Source: Pokkaliibacter plantistimulans
Lineage (GTDB): Bacteria; Pseudomonadota; Gammaproteobacteria; Pseudomonadales; Balneatricaceae
Assembly (NCBI RefSeq): GCF_046844695.1
Contig: NZ_CP177354.1
Coordinates: 5,580,001 to 5,644,000, forward strand
Direction: 5' to 3'
DNA length: 64,000 nt
Position 1 is the stretch's first letter. Each line of letters opens with the position of its first letter. The position numbers were made by a program, and so were the translations under genes. The notes beneath the pieces were generated by a model. It saw only the letters and a program-made list of their open reading frames with translations. It had not been told where the DNA came from and did not search any database. Shown here one piece after another: positions 26,322-35,838 of the stretch.

Positions 26322-27173
26322 TCAGGCGCGATAGACCAGCATTACACCCAGCAGAATAGCGACCATACCCGCCATCGCACTCCAGGGCAGCAGATTGCCA
26401 AGGAAGAGATAGTCCATCAGCGCCGTAATCACCGGCACCAGATAGAACAGGCTGGTGACATTGACCAGATTGCCCTGCCGGATCAGCCGATACAGCAACA
26501 GCTGCGCGCAGACAGAAATCACCAGCCCCAGCCAGACCCAGGGAATGACGAAGCCCCAGTCCCACTGCAGGGTCAGTGGTTGCAGGGGGCTGATCAGCAG
26601 GCACAGCAGCAGGCTGAGGCCATATTGCAGCGGCAGCACCTGCAGCGGTGACTGACTGATCCCTTTCTGCAGAATGGCACCGGCCGTCATGCTGAGCAGC
26701 GCACCCAGCGCAAACAGGATCCCCGCCAGTGAGAAATGAGCCTGTGTGATGCTTTGCCAGACCACCAGCACCAGCCCGGCAATGGCCAGCAGCAGCCCGA
26801 GCAGACGCACTGGCTGGAAGCGACGCTCCAGCAAGGCCAGCGTCAGCACCGGCTGGGCACCCAGCACCGTGGCCAGCACGCCGGGGGTAATCCCCTGATC
26901 CAGCGCCAGAAAATAGCAGACCGAGTAACTGCCGATCAGCAGTGCTCCGGCCATCGCCACCCGTCCGCGGGTACCCGGTTGTGGTCGCCACTGCCGCGCA
27001 CGCCAGCCCAGTAGTAGCAGCACCGAAGCCGCCAGCGCAAAACGCAGCATCAGAAAGGCAAAGGGGGAGGCGTAATGCAGCCCCCACTTGGAGAAAATGG
27101 CGCCACTGCTCCACAGCAGCACAAATAACGTGGTCGAGCCGAGGGCGGCCCAATTGATGGAAAGCAAAGACAT
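26322..27173 (-). CDS. EamA/DMT-family transporter
   Basis: A 283-residue inner-membrane protein with about ten hydrophobic segments in two repeated halves, as in drug/metabolite exporters. The first half starts TTLFVLLWSSGAIFSKWGLHY, with the family's LRFALA. The second half has GILFALGALLSMTAGAILQKG. The start at 27173 precedes the first membrane helix. Exported substrates for this family include amino acids and metabolites; none can be inferred. It is monocistronic. Confidence 0.9.
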   Translation of the reverse strand: MSLLSINWAALGSTTLFVLLWSSGAIFSKWGLHYASPFAFLMLRFALAASVLLLLGWRARQWRPQPGTRGRVAMAGALLIGSYSVCYFLALDQGITPGVLATVLGAQPVLTLALLERRFQPVRLLGLLLAIAGLVLVVWQSITQAHFSLAGILFALGALLSMTAGAILQKGISQSPLQVLPLQYGLSLLLCLLISPLQPLTLQWDWGFVIPWVWLGLVISVCAQLLLYRLIRQGNLVNVTSLFYLVPVITALMDYLFLGNLLPWSAMAGMVAILLGVMLVYRA

Positions 27174-27452
27174 GATGTATCGCCTGTAAAAAAAGCCGTA
27201 CAGATCTCCAGCCAGCGGACACACGCAACTAATGCGAACGATCAGCCGTCACGCTGTTTGAAGAGAACCAGTAAAAACAGGGGCTTAGTGAGCTACTACT
27301 ACGATCAACACAGGAGGAGCCACACTATGAGGTGCGCCGGGGGGCGGCGCGACAGACGACACAACAGAGTCACGGGTAACAGGCAGGGTCACGCCAGCAG
27401 GCTGGGCAGCGCAGGCGGCTTTCGCAATCAGGCGTGATTGGCTGAACATGGT

Positions 27453-27875
27453 ATGGACTCTGCTGGATTAGAGGTGAGGGGTAATGTAGATGAGATAACG
27501 CGCTTATGCAAAACTGAATTGGCTGCTGCACAGAACAGGGAGTCTATTTTGACCAGTGATGCTCGCTCCAATCTGGAAACGGATCTGAAAACCTTCATCC
27601 ATGATCTCTTCATAGACAAAGCTTTCCGCCCCTGGCTGCTGGAACTGCCACAGAAAAGGCCCAGCCACTGGTACTCACTGATCGCCGATCTGGACCGCTC
27701 AGGCTGCACGGTCAGTACACTGCAACAGCTGGGGGAAGAAGTGTACAAACCACTGGTCTATCAATGCATCAAATCACCCGCTTTCAACGCTAATGGTCAG
27801 TATCTGGTGCTGTTTCATCTGTCGGACAGCATGTATAGCCAGATCGTATTCATGACACCGGCGCCCTCGGCATGA
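27453..27875 (+). CDS. Hypothetical protein
   Basis: A possible 140-residue soluble protein without signal peptide. A TTG start 5 codons earlier is equally possible, and no clear ribosome site precedes either. Sequence character is plausible (a helical first half with DARSNLETDLKTFIHDLF, then a beta-rich C-terminus ending QIVFMTP). I do not recognise the family. An ORF on the opposite strand over the first 300 bases looks like a shadow. The upstream stretch 27174-27452 has no recognisable feature. Confidence 0.45.
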   Translation: MDSAGLEVRGNVDEITRLCKTELAAAQNRESILTSDARSNLETDLKTFIHDLFIDKAFRPWLLELPQKRPSHWYSLIADLDRSGCTVSTLQQLGEEVYKPLVYQCIKSPAFNANGQYLVLFHLSDSMYSQIVFMTPAPSA

Positions 27876-27955
27876 TGACAGGCCGGACCTGGCTGCCGCA
27901 CTGGCAGCAGGTTCCGTTCTGGCAACGCCATGACCTCGATGAGCTGCGACCCCAC

Positions 27956-28459
27956 TTATCGGGTGCAGCTTTTTTCCTTACCGTCAGACTCATCTATATA
28001 GGTGAACTCATGCTCGTTCAGGGCCACCACTTTCAACGAACTGGATATGCCTGCGGGAAACATCTCATTGAGTTTCAGCTTTTTCTCGACATCAGGATGA
28101 GTCACGTTAACCAGCTTCATATCCACTGATTTGGTTAACACATACTGACCTTTTACCTCCCAGGTAAAGGTTGCTGCCAGTGAATAGATCATTTCCGGAA
28201 TACCGGCCAGATTTTTTATTTTCATCGTCCCTGTAGCGTTCCCCGTACCTCCCCGCACATACATGTCCTGCGTATCAAACGAGCTAGTAACGCCTCTGGA
28301 AGTTACTGACGACTTACAATTCCAGAACTGACCGATCAGCGCGGAAGCGATGTCATCACTGTCCAGCGGCTGTGCTGACTGCGGCTTTTCTGACTGGCTG
28401 ACGCACCCTGCCAACACCAGTGGCAATATGTAGCACAGCCGCGATCCCATTTTTCTCAT
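27956..28459 (-). CDS. Predicted lipoprotein, unknown function
   Basis: A 167-residue protein with a lipoprotein signal (CYILPLVLAGC; the later Cys is the lipidation site). I choose the start at 28459, which has AGGGA upstream; the longer frame would put 18 residues before the signal. The mature part is beta-rich (YVRGGTGNATGTMKIKN, FTWEVKGQYVL) and ends ESDGKEKSCTR. It is reminiscent of small periplasmic barrel proteins, but I make no family claim. Confidence 0.7.
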   Translation of the reverse strand: MRKMGSRLCYILPLVLAGCVSQSEKPQSAQPLDSDDIASALIGQFWNCKSSVTSRGVTSSFDTQDMYVRGGTGNATGTMKIKNLAGIPEMIYSLAATFTWEVKGQYVLTKSVDMKLVNVTHPDVEKKLKLNEMFPAGISSSLKVVALNEHEFTYIDESDGKEKSCTR

Positions 28460-28654
28460 TGGTATTCCCTGTTTGCAGAAAACATTCACCTGACACGCTC
28501 TCGCCACCCGCAACTCAGGCGCCAGACGGGCGTATCAGCCACTATGGCTTTCCCTCTGTATCAATGTAAAGACAGCCATTGAAATGACACCTGACAGGCA
28601 TAAGCCGATATTCAAAAGACAATAAATATCCTGCTCCCATATCAGACAGATGAA

Positions 28655-28677
28655 TGAAAAAGGGGCCGCAGCCCCTT
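28655..28677 (-). terminator. Terminator of the guanidine operon
   Basis: On the minus strand AAGGGGC/GCCCCTT forms a perfect stem around TGCG, followed by TTTTT. It lies 25 bases after the carboxylase stop and closes the operon. Confidence 0.9.
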
Positions 28678-28701
28678 ATCTCATCCCCTCAGCCATCTAT
28701 A

Positions 28702-31700
28702 TCACTCAATCACTACCAGCACCTGTCCGGCATTAACCCTCCCTGCGGGTTTGACCAGCAGCTGCGTGACGGTTCCAGCACAGGTGGCGAACACCGGGAT
28801 TTCCATTTTCATCGACTCCAGAATCAGCAATGGCTGGCCCAACGTCACCTTGTCGCCCACTGCCACATCCGCCTGCCAGACACTGCCGGAGACCGGGCTG
28901 TCGACCACGGTGGCATGCTCCGGCCAGCTGGCCTGCTCTGCTTCGGCCTCGACCGACTCTGCTTCGTAATTGAACTGACCACTGGCATGCCAGCGCTGCA
29001 GCTCTTCGGCGAAAGCCGCCTCGCGCTGCCGGGTGAAACGGGTGATGGATGGCTGCTGCTCATCGATAAACGCCTGATAGCTGGCCAGACTGAACTGCCC
29101 GTCCTCGATGCGCAGCGGATAATTGCCACGGGGGAAGTCTTCACGAATGCGCAGCAGCTCATCGGCGCTGACTTCATAGAAGCGAATCTGATCGAAAAAG
29201 CGCAGCAGCCAGGGTCTGGCAAACTCACGGGTCTGGCGGTAACGGTTCCACATCTGCAGGGTACGGCCGACAAACTGGTAACCGCCCGGCCCTTCCATGC
29301 CATAGACGCAGAGGTAGGAGCCGCCAATACCCACCGAGTTTTCGGCGGTCCAGGTACGGGCCGGATTGTATTTGGTGGTGACCAGCCGGTGACGGGGATC
29401 GACCGGGGTGGCCACCGGCGCACCGAGATACACATCCCCCAGCCCCATCACCAGATAGGAGGCCTCGAACACGATACGCTTGACCTCCTCAATGCTGTCG
29501 AGGCCATTGATACGGCGGATAAACTCCAGATTACTCGGGCACCAGGGGGCGTTGGCACGCACCGACTGCATGTATTTCTCGATTGCCTGCTGGCAGGCGG
29601 CGTCGTTCCAGCTCAGCGGCAGGTAGACAATGCGCGAGGGCACGGTCAGCGCATCCAGCTGGCTGGCCAGTGTCTGTTCGGCCAGCTGCAGATGAGTCAG
29701 CAGCTGCTGACGGCTGAGCTGCTGGCTGTCGTAATGCACCTGCAGCGAGCGAATGCCGGGGGTCAGCTCACGCAGACCGGGCAGCGGATGAGCCTGCAGC
29801 CACTGCATCAGCGCATGGGCGCGAAAACGCAGACGAATATCCAGCTGCAAAGGGCCGTATTCCACCAGCAGGAAATGGTCACCGGCCGCCCGATACACCA
29901 CCTCCTCGCCGTACTGACTGGCAGGCAGCGTCTGCAGAATGGGGCTGACGGGCGGGCACGGCTGCCCGTCGCTGTCACTGCCCGGTTGTGCCTCCAGCGT
30001 GGCCAGACTCTGCAACTGCTGGCGCTCCAGTGTCACCGCGCTGTCCAGACTGACGGGCACAAAGCGCAGGCGGTCACCGGCACGCAGCTGGCCCAGCTTC
30101 CACAGGTCAGCCTGAATGACCGTTGCCGGACAGACAAAGCCGCCGAGCGACGGGCCATCAGGACCAAGAATCACTGGCATGTCGCCGGTGAAATCGACCG
30201 TGCCCCAGGCGTAGGCGTTGTCATGAATGTTCGACGGGTGCATCCCGGCCTCACCGCCATCCGGCCGTGCCCATTGGGGTTTCGGGCCAATCAGGCGTAC
30301 ACCGGTGCGGCTGGAGTTGTAATGCACTTCCCAGTCCGTGCTGAAAAAGCTGTCGATATCCGCGTCAGTGAAAAAGTCCGGCGCGCCATGGGGGCCATAA
30401 ATCACCCGCAGTTGCCAGTCACGCCCCATGGCCGGGAGCAGAGCGGCGGGCAGGCAGGCACCACTGAGCGCGGCCTGCGGCACGGCAGACGGCAACGCCA
30501 GAGTATCGCCGGTACGCAACGCACGGCCGTTATGGCCGCCGAACTGCCCCAGAGTGAAGGTCGAACGCGACCCCAGATAGGCAGGGCACTGAATACCGCC
30601 AGCCACCGCCAGATAAGCCCGGGCACCGGCATCGCTGATGCGCCCCAGTTGCAGCTGCTGACCGGCAGCGACTTCCAGCACCTGCCACATGGGTACGGTG
30701 CTGCCGTCCAGACTGGCAGTCATGGCAGCGCCACCAATCACGATCCGGGTGGTGGTGGTGAATTTCAGGGTCGGCCCCTGCAGGGTGATCTCCAGCCCGG
30801 CGGCATCCTCAGCATTGCCGAGCAAACGGTTGGCAAGGCGGAATGACAGGGAGTCGAACGGCCCGGACGGGGGCACGCCCACATCCCAGTGTCCACTGCG
30901 ACCGGGATAGTCCTGCACGGTGGTTTGCGTGCCGCCCTGCAACACCTCAATACGCGCGGGCTGCCAGCGGAAACTGTTGAGATAGCGCGTCGTCACCAGC
31001 CCCTGCTGCAGGGTGTCATCGGCCAGCAGCGCCTGCAGATAGCCCAGATTGGTCTCGATGCCGTACAGCTCGATCTCCGCCAGCGTCTGTTGCAGGCGTT
31101 GCAATGCCGAGGGCCGGTCGTCACCGTGCACAATCACCTTGGCCAGCATGGGGTCAAAATAGGGCGGCACTTCAATCCCGCTTTCCAGCCAGTGGTCGAT
31201 ACGCAGCTGCTCAGCCTCAGGAAAACGGACCCGGCTCAGCAGCCCGGCACAGGGCTGGAAGTCGCGGCTGGGGTCTTCCGCGTAGATACGTACCTGCATG
31301 GCATGGCCGTGGGGGCGCAGCGCGGTGCGCTGGTCATCAAGAGCCAGCGCTTCCCCACTGGCCAGACGCAGCATCCACTCCACCAGATCGACACCGTAGA
31401 CCTGCTCGGTCACCCCGTGCTCCACCTGCAGCCGGGTATTCACTTCAAGGAAGTAGAAAGCGTCGGTATCGGCGTCATAGATAAACTCCACCGTCCCGGC
31501 ATTGCGATAGCCGACCTGTGCCAGCAGCCGCTCGGCGGTGCGGTGCAGTTCCTTACGCACAGCGTCACTGAGGTGCGGCGCCGGGCATTCCTCCACCACT
31601 TTCTGATTGCGTCGCTGACTGGAGCAGTCGCGCTCCCCCAGCGCCAGCGCCTTGCCCTGCCCATCACCAAACACCTGCACCTCGATATGCCGGGCACGGG

Positions 31701-32307
31701 CGATAAACTTCTCCAGAAAGACGCCGTCGTTGGCAAAGTTATTGGCGCCCAGCCGTTTGACGCTGGCATAGGCCGCCTCCAGCTGCTGGCTGTCCTGACA
31801 CAGCTGCATACCAATCCCGCCGCCGCCTGCAGTGCTTTTCAGCATCACCGGGTAGCCGATCTCTAGCGCGGCCTGCTGCGCCTGCGCCAGTGACTGCAGC
31901 AGGCCAGAGCCAGGTGACATCGGCACCTCTGCCTGCTGCGCCAGTTCACGGGCACGATGCTTGAGGCCGAAGTCTTCCATCTGTTCCGGGGTCGGGCCGA
32001 CAAAGGCAATACCTGCCTGCTCGCAGCGGCGCACAAAGTCGGCATTTTCCGACAGGAAGCCATAACCGGGATGAATCGCCTCAGCACCACACTGGCGGGC
32101 AATGGCAATCAGCTTGCTGGCATCCAGATAGGTGTCAGCAGCGCCACCTTCACCCAGACAGTAGGCTTCATCGGCCTGACTGACATGGAGGGAATGGGCG
32201 TCACTCTGGGCATACACCGCCACGGACGTCACCCCCAGCCGGCGCAGGGTACGGATGATGCGGGTCGCGATGGCCCCGCGGTTGGCAATCAGAACCTTGT
32301 TGAACAT
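28702..32307 (-). CDS. Biotin-dependent guanidine carboxylase (urea carboxylase family)
   Basis: A 1201-residue multidomain enzyme. It contains biotin carboxylase (1-450: MFNKVLIANRGAIATRIIRT, ATP loop STAGGGGIGMQL, EVNTRLQVEHGVTE), a carboxyltransferase region made of KipA- and KipI-like halves (about 480-1090: YPGRSGHWDVGVPPSGPFDS, GMHPSNIHDNAYAWGTVDFT) and a C-terminal biotin carrier with ESMKMEIPV. This is the urea carboxylase architecture without a fused allophanate hydrolase. Enzymes of this family in ykkC-controlled operons with DUF1989 partners prefer guanidine over urea, giving carboxyguanidine. The riboswitch at the head of the operon supports that assignment here. The start at 32307 follows a 363-base gap. 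Confidence 0.92.
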   Translation of the reverse strand: MFNKVLIANRGAIATRIIRTLRRLGVTSVAVYAQSDAHSLHVSQADEAYCLGEGGAADTYLDASKLIAIARQCGAEAIHPGYGFLSENADFVRRCEQAGIAFVGPTPEQMEDFGLKHRARELAQQAEVPMSPGSGLLQSLAQAQQAALEIGYPVMLKSTAGGGGIGMQLCQDSQQLEAAYASVKRLGANNFANDGVFLEKFIARARHIEVQVFGDGQGKALALGERDCSSQRRNQKVVEECPAPHLSDAVRKELHRTAERLLAQVGYRNAGTVEFIYDADTDAFYFLEVNTRLQVEHGVTEQVYGVDLVEWMLRLASGEALALDDQRTALRPHGHAMQVRIYAEDPSRDFQPCAGLLSRVRFPEAEQLRIDHWLESGIEVPPYFDPMLAKVIVHGDDRPSALQRLQQTLAEIELYGIETNLGYLQALLADDTLQQGLVTTRYLNSFRWQPARIEVLQGGTQTTVQDYPGRSGHWDVGVPPSGPFDSLSFRLANRLLGNAEDAAGLEITLQGPTLKFTTTTRIVIGGAAMTASLDGSTVPMWQVLEVAAGQQLQLGRISDAGARAYLAVAGGIQCPAYLGSRSTFTLGQFGGHNGRALRTGDTLALPSAVPQAALSGACLPAALLPAMGRDWQLRVIYGPHGAPDFFTDADIDSFFSTDWEVHYNSSRTGVRLIGPKPQWARPDGGEAGMHPSNIHDNAYAWGTVDFTGDMPVILGPDGPSLGGFVCPATVIQADLWKLGQLRAGDRLRFVPVSLDSAVTLERQQLQSLATLEAQPGSDSDGQPCPPVSPILQTLPASQYGEEVVYRAAGDHFLLVEYGPLQLDIRLRFRAHALMQWLQAHPLPGLRELTPGIRSLQVHYDSQQLSRQQLLTHLQLAEQTLASQLDALTVPSRIVYLPLSWNDAACQQAIEKYMQSVRANAPWCPSNLEFIRRINGLDSIEEVKRIVFEASYLVMGLGDVYLGAPVATPVDPRHRLVTTKYNPARTWTAENSVGIGGSYLCVYGMEGPGGYQFVGRTLQMWNRYRQTREFARPWLLRFFDQIRFYEVSADELLRIREDFPRGNYPLRIEDGQFSLASYQAFIDEQQPSITRFTRQREAAFAEELQRWHASGQFNYEAESVEAEAEQASWPEHATVVDSPVSGSVWQADVAVGDKVTLGQPLLILESMKMEIPVFATCAGTVTQLLVKPAGRVNAGQVLVVIE

Positions 32308-32399
32308 GGCAGTGACCTTGACGGGCCGTCCCGTAGCGCTGTTACGACAGTGGTCGTCCACTGAAGAGGTGAAACTGTTATTGAGTTACGTGCATCTGG

Positions 32400-32640
32400 C
32401 TGGAGGCCACACCGTTGCTGTGAGACCCCCCTCTCCCTGAATCCCTCTCCCACAAGGGGAGAGGGACGGCACAGTGCCCGGCCTGACTACTTTCTGCGCT
32501 GAACGATCAGCCATACCCCGATCTATCAGCCTGAACACTGAACAGACTCCCCTCGCGGGAGAAGGACGGTACCGAGCCCAGCCTGAACACGAAACAGGCT
32601 CCCCTCGCCCCTTGCGGGAGAGGGGCTGGGGGAGAGGGGT
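32400..32640. repeat. Repeat-rich gap before the guanidine carboxylase gene
   Basis: The gap 32308-32670 contains no gene. It has a hairpin-forming CCCTCTCCC...GGGAGAGGG block near 32445-32464. It also has two imperfect direct repeats starting CAGCCTGAACAC at 32527 and 32579 (period 52), each followed by CCCCTCGC...GCGGGAGA. These GC-rich inverted modules resemble dispersed REP-type sequences and interrupt the operon between the DUF1989 genes and the carboxylase. Confidence 0.65.
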
Positions 32641-32670
32641 AGCCTTTAGCCCGCAGCCAGCCCTGCCCCG

Positions 32671-33312
32671 CTACTTCTCCCAGGTCATAACCTCGATGGG
32701 AGTCGGGTTATAACCATTGCAGGGGTTGTTCAGCTGCGGACAGTTGGAAATCAGCACGATCACATCCATCAGCGCCTTCAGCTCCACGTACTTGCCCGCC
32801 GCCGAAATGCCATCCTCGAAGGTCAGCCCGCCCGCCGCCGTCACCGGCACATTCATGAAGAAATTGATGTTGTGGGTGATGTCGGTCTTGCCCAGCCCGA
32901 ACTCCGGGTGCTCGGCAATGGCCAGCATCCAGCTGTCACGGCAGGAGTGCATACAGCGTTTCTCCAGGTCGTAACGCACGGTATTACTCTCGCTGGCACA
33001 GGCGCCACCGAGGGTGTCATGGCGGCCGCAGGTATCGGCGAGCATTTCCAGCATCGGCCGGCCTTCATTGGAGCGCAGCACGCTGCCCGCGGTCAGATAG
33101 AGGTTGCCCTGCTCACGGATGGTGTCGGTAAAGCTGTAATGCTCGCTGGGGTCAGCGGCGTTGTAGAACAGGGTGTCGGCGGCCTGATTCCCCTCCAGAT
33201 CGAGGATGCGAAAGACCTGCCCGGCCCGGATCACATCGAAGTAATAATCACCGGCACCCACTACCTGGCGGTGCAGTGACAGCTCGGGCTGACGTTCACT
33301 GTGCTTGATCAT
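32671..33312 (-). CDS. DUF1989 protein, carboxyguanidine deiminase subunit (urea amidolyase-associated protein 2)
   Basis: A cytoplasmic protein of 213 residues and one of a pair of DUF1989 proteins. Family landmarks are VIRAGQVFRILDLEGNQAADTLFYNA, LGGACASESN, RCMHSCRDSWMLA and NINFFMNVPV. In guanidine operons the two DUF1989 proteins act together to remove ammonia from carboxyguanidine, yielding allophanate (CgdAB). It lies 12 bases after its partner and before the carboxylase. Older annotation calls it urea-carboxylase-associated protein 2. Confidence 0.88.
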   Translation of the reverse strand: MIKHSERQPELSLHRQVVGAGDYYFDVIRAGQVFRILDLEGNQAADTLFYNAADPSEHYSFTDTIREQGNLYLTAGSVLRSNEGRPMLEMLADTCGRHDTLGGACASESNTVRYDLEKRCMHSCRDSWMLAIAEHPEFGLGKTDITHNINFFMNVPVTAAGGLTFEDGISAAGKYVELKALMDVIVLISNCPQLNNPCNGYNPTPIEVMTWEK

Positions 33313-33324
33313 GAGCCTGTCTCC

Positions 33325-34107
33325 TTACTGAGCACTGGGCACGGCGTAATAGCCGGGATTGGTGAAGTGATAGAGCGCGTTGTTGTGAAAACCACGGCGG
33401 TTTTCCGGGCGGAAGTTGAGGCAGTAATCATCGGCGGTCAGTGCTGCTGCCCGGCTGATATCGATCTGCACCTGCGCCTGGGGATACTCGGCGCGGCGGT
33501 CCAGCGGATGCGGGCAAGTGTGCAGCAGCACCAGGGTATCCATCTCGAAGCGCAGGGTGACCTGACAGTCGCGGCTGTCAGCGCTCGCATCCAGCGCCAG
33601 ATTACCGGCCTCATCACTGATCACCTTGCTGAACAGATTGAGATTGGCGGCCAGATCAGCACGGCTCAGGCCGTACTTGGCCAGCTCCACCAGAAAGGCG
33701 TCGTAGCCGTTCTGATGCCAGTCGTTGCGCACTTTCTGATAGTCTCGGCGCCCCCACTGTGCGGCCACCTGCTCGGCATGGCTGTTGCCGCAGACACTGT
33801 CGTGCCAGCCGAAACTGTCGGCGGTGATGGAGCAGAAGATGCGCCCCATATCGGAATACAGGCAGTTGCCACGGGTCAGCTTGAAGGTGTGCTGGCATTT
33901 CAGCGTATCCGGGGCGTTGTAGCGCTCCAGCAGGTTGAACGGGTTATGCATCAACATGGCGACATTGGCGCCGCCGGTCAGATCGGTCAGGGTCATCTGG
34001 GTGCCACGGCGCATGGTCAACGACCAGTGCTGACCGGTACGCAGTTCGGTACGGTAGTGGTCCAGACTGAGCACATCGGCATGGGTGGAGGAGCAGACGG
34101 CATTCAT
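33325..34107 (-). CDS. DUF1989 protein, carboxyguanidine deiminase subunit (urea amidolyase-associated protein 1)
   Basis: A 260-residue DUF1989 protein, partner of the shorter paralogue downstream. It has QMTLTDLTGGANVAMLMHNP, MGRIFCSITADSFGWHDSVCG and ANLNLFSKV, parallel to the corresponding segments of the partner. Longer length and the order relative to the partner match urea amidolyase-associated protein 1 operons. I infer the joint carboxyguanidine deiminase role from the riboswitch and the carboxylase. Which subunit carries the active site cannot be told from sequence alone. Confidence 0.88.
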   Translation of the reverse strand: MNAVCSSTHADVLSLDHYRTELRTGQHWSLTMRRGTQMTLTDLTGGANVAMLMHNPFNLLERYNAPDTLKCQHTFKLTRGNCLYSDMGRIFCSITADSFGWHDSVCGNSHAEQVAAQWGRRDYQKVRNDWHQNGYDAFLVELAKYGLSRADLAANLNLFSKVISDEAGNLALDASADSRDCQVTLRFEMDTLVLLHTCPHPLDRRAEYPQAQVQIDISRAAALTADDYCLNFRPENRRGFHNNALYHFTNPGYYAVPSAQ

Positions 34108-34128
34108 GGTATATCTCCGAAACAGTGA

Positions 34129-34926
34129 TCAGCCCGCCAGCGCCACAGTGGGCGCGGTGCGGGCCTGAATATCCTTGAGCAGCGCAGCGCCCTGCAGATC
34201 GCTGCCACGCTTGCGGTTAATGTCGAGGTCGTAGGTGAGGCTGGCGCCATAACGATGGGGGGCCTGCGGATCGTGGCGTACCTTGTCGAACACCCACAGA
34301 CGGGTGCCCAGATAGAAGGCTTCCTTGAGATCGTGGGTGACCATGAACACCGTCAGCTGGTGCTCTCGCCACAGCCCCAGCACCAGCTCGTGCATATCGG
34401 CACGGATACCGGGGTCGAGGGCACCGAAGGGTTCGTCCAGCAACAGGATGCGGGGCTTCAGCATCAGTGCCTGAGCAATGGCCAGACGCTGTTTCATGCC
34501 GCCCGACAGTTCATGAGGGTAGCGCTGCAAGGCATGGCTCAGCCCGACCTTGTCGAGCATCGCCTCCGCCGCCTGCCGCGCTGCGGCCTTGCGGGTGCGC
34601 CCCAGCCAGCCGGTCCACGGGCTTTGCGAGAAGGCACAGGCGATGATGACGTTGTCGAGCACGCTCAGGTGGGGAAACACCGAGTACTGCTGGAACACAA
34701 TGCCACGGTCTGCATCCGGCTCGGCGGCCAGCGGCTGGCCATCGAGCAGAATCTGGCCCTTGCTCGGTACTTCGGTGCCCAGCAGCATTTTCAGGAAGGT
34801 ACTTTTGCCACAGCCGGAGGCGCCCACCATGGTGACAAAGTCACCGGCCTGCACCTCAGTATGGATGCGCTCCAGCACAATCTGATCGCCATAGGACTTC
34901 CACAGGTTATTGATCTGCAGCATCAC
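34129..34926 (-). CDS. Guanidine-operon ABC transporter ATPase (nitrate/taurine type)
   Basis: A 265-residue ATPase similar to TauB/SsuB/NrtD. Walker A GASGCGKST, Q-loop FQQYSVFPH, signature LSGGMKQRLAIAQAL, Walker B ILLLDEPFGALDP and H-loop MVTHDLKEAF are intact. The C-terminal tail (YGASLTYDLDINRKRGSDLQ) is characteristic of ATPases from carboxylase-associated operons. Its start overlaps the permease stop by 4 bases. Confidence 0.92.
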   Translation of the reverse strand: MMLQINNLWKSYGDQIVLERIHTEVQAGDFVTMVGASGCGKSTFLKMLLGTEVPSKGQILLDGQPLAAEPDADRGIVFQQYSVFPHLSVLDNVIIACAFSQSPWTGWLGRTRKAAARQAAEAMLDKVGLSHALQRYPHELSGGMKQRLAIAQALMLKPRILLLDEPFGALDPGIRADMHELVLGLWREHQLTVFMVTHDLKEAFYLGTRLWVFDKVRHDPQAPHRYGASLTYDLDINRKRGSDLQGAALLKDIQARTAPTVALAG

Positions 34927-35741
34927 AGGCCTCCTTGGTGATACCAGGGATAAAGACGGCGATTGGCCCAGGCCAGCAGCCAGTCCACCAGAAAGGCCAG
35001 CAGGGTGATCCAGGCCACATAGGGCAGAATCACATCCATCGACAGATAGCGGCGTACCAGAAAGATGCGATAGCCCAGCCCGTCGGTGGAGGCGATAGCC
35101 TCGGCAGCAATCAGGAACAACCAGCCCGCTCCCAGCGACAGGCGCACCGCGTCGATCAGCCGTGGCATCAGTTGCGGCAGCAGCACGCGCAGCAGGATGG
35201 CTGGTGTCGCGGCACCGAGGGTTTGCGACTTGACCAGCTGTTCGGCGGGGATTTCCTGCGCACGTTTCTGAATATCGCGGGCGATAAAGGGGAAGATGCC
35301 GATCACGATCAGCACCACTTTCGACAGCTCGCCGAGGCCGAACACAATAAACAGGATCGGCAGCAGCGCCATCGGCGGGATCAGCGACACCACCGTCAGC
35401 AACGGTGAAAAGGCCGCACTCACCAGCGGCAGCGCGCCGGTCAGCAGACCGATCACCAGCCCCAGCGTGGCGGCAATCAGTATCCCCAGCCCCAGACGCT
35501 GCAGACTGCTGAAGGTGTCCTGCCAGAACAGCAGTTCGCCAGTGCGCTTGCTCGGCTCGAACACCATCTGCTGCATGGTGCTGGCGAACTGGGCAAAGCT
35601 GGGCAGCAGCTTGTCATTGGGGTTGAGCGCCAGCCGCGCATCGGAACTGAGGATGTAGACCAGCAGCAGCAAGGCAAAAGGCAGCAGGGTCAGCATCATC
35701 CGCCAGGACCGGTCAGGCCGCAGGTTGATCATACGTTTCAT
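34923..35741 (-). CDS. Guanidine-operon ABC transporter permease
   Basis: A 272-residue inner-membrane permease of the TauC/SsuC class with six predicted membrane segments (for example LLPFALLLLVYIL and LLTVVSLIPPMALLPILFIVFG). The coupling loop is visible around LVKSQTLGAATPAILLRVLLP. It forms the channel with the ATPase gene it overlaps, and is separated from the binding-protein gene by a 236-base structured gap. Confidence 0.9.
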   Translation of the reverse strand: MKRMINLRPDRSWRMMLTLLPFALLLLVYILSSDARLALNPNDKLLPSFAQFASTMQQMVFEPSKRTGELLFWQDTFSSLQRLGLGILIAATLGLVIGLLTGALPLVSAAFSPLLTVVSLIPPMALLPILFIVFGLGELSKVVLIVIGIFPFIARDIQKRAQEIPAEQLVKSQTLGAATPAILLRVLLPQLMPRLIDAVRLSLGAGWLFLIAAEAIASTDGLGYRIFLVRRYLSMDVILPYVAWITLLAFLVDWLLAWANRRLYPWYHQGGL

Positions 35742-35838
35742 GGAGAGTCTCCGTTGCGCAGCAGGTGGCGGGAGCAGGGCTGCCCTTTACCGGGAGCCAT
35801 GCCGGTGGCTTATCCGCCACCCCCGCTCGTCTTCACAA

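Noticed and set aside
28654..30846. 730-residue plus-strand ORF, and a second one at 30889-31866
   Set aside because: Both lie opposite the biotin carboxylase gene, whose domains are complete; the His/Gln-rich composition is typical of antisense frames in GC-rich DNA.
28702..32307. Annotation as urea carboxylase
   Set aside because: The architecture allows it, but the guanidine-I riboswitch and the DUF1989 pair make guanidine the better substrate; no urea-specific gene is nearby.
32400..32640. CRISPR array
   Set aside because: The repeats here, and those at 23436-23646, are only two to three long imperfect units without regular spacers, and no cas genes are present.
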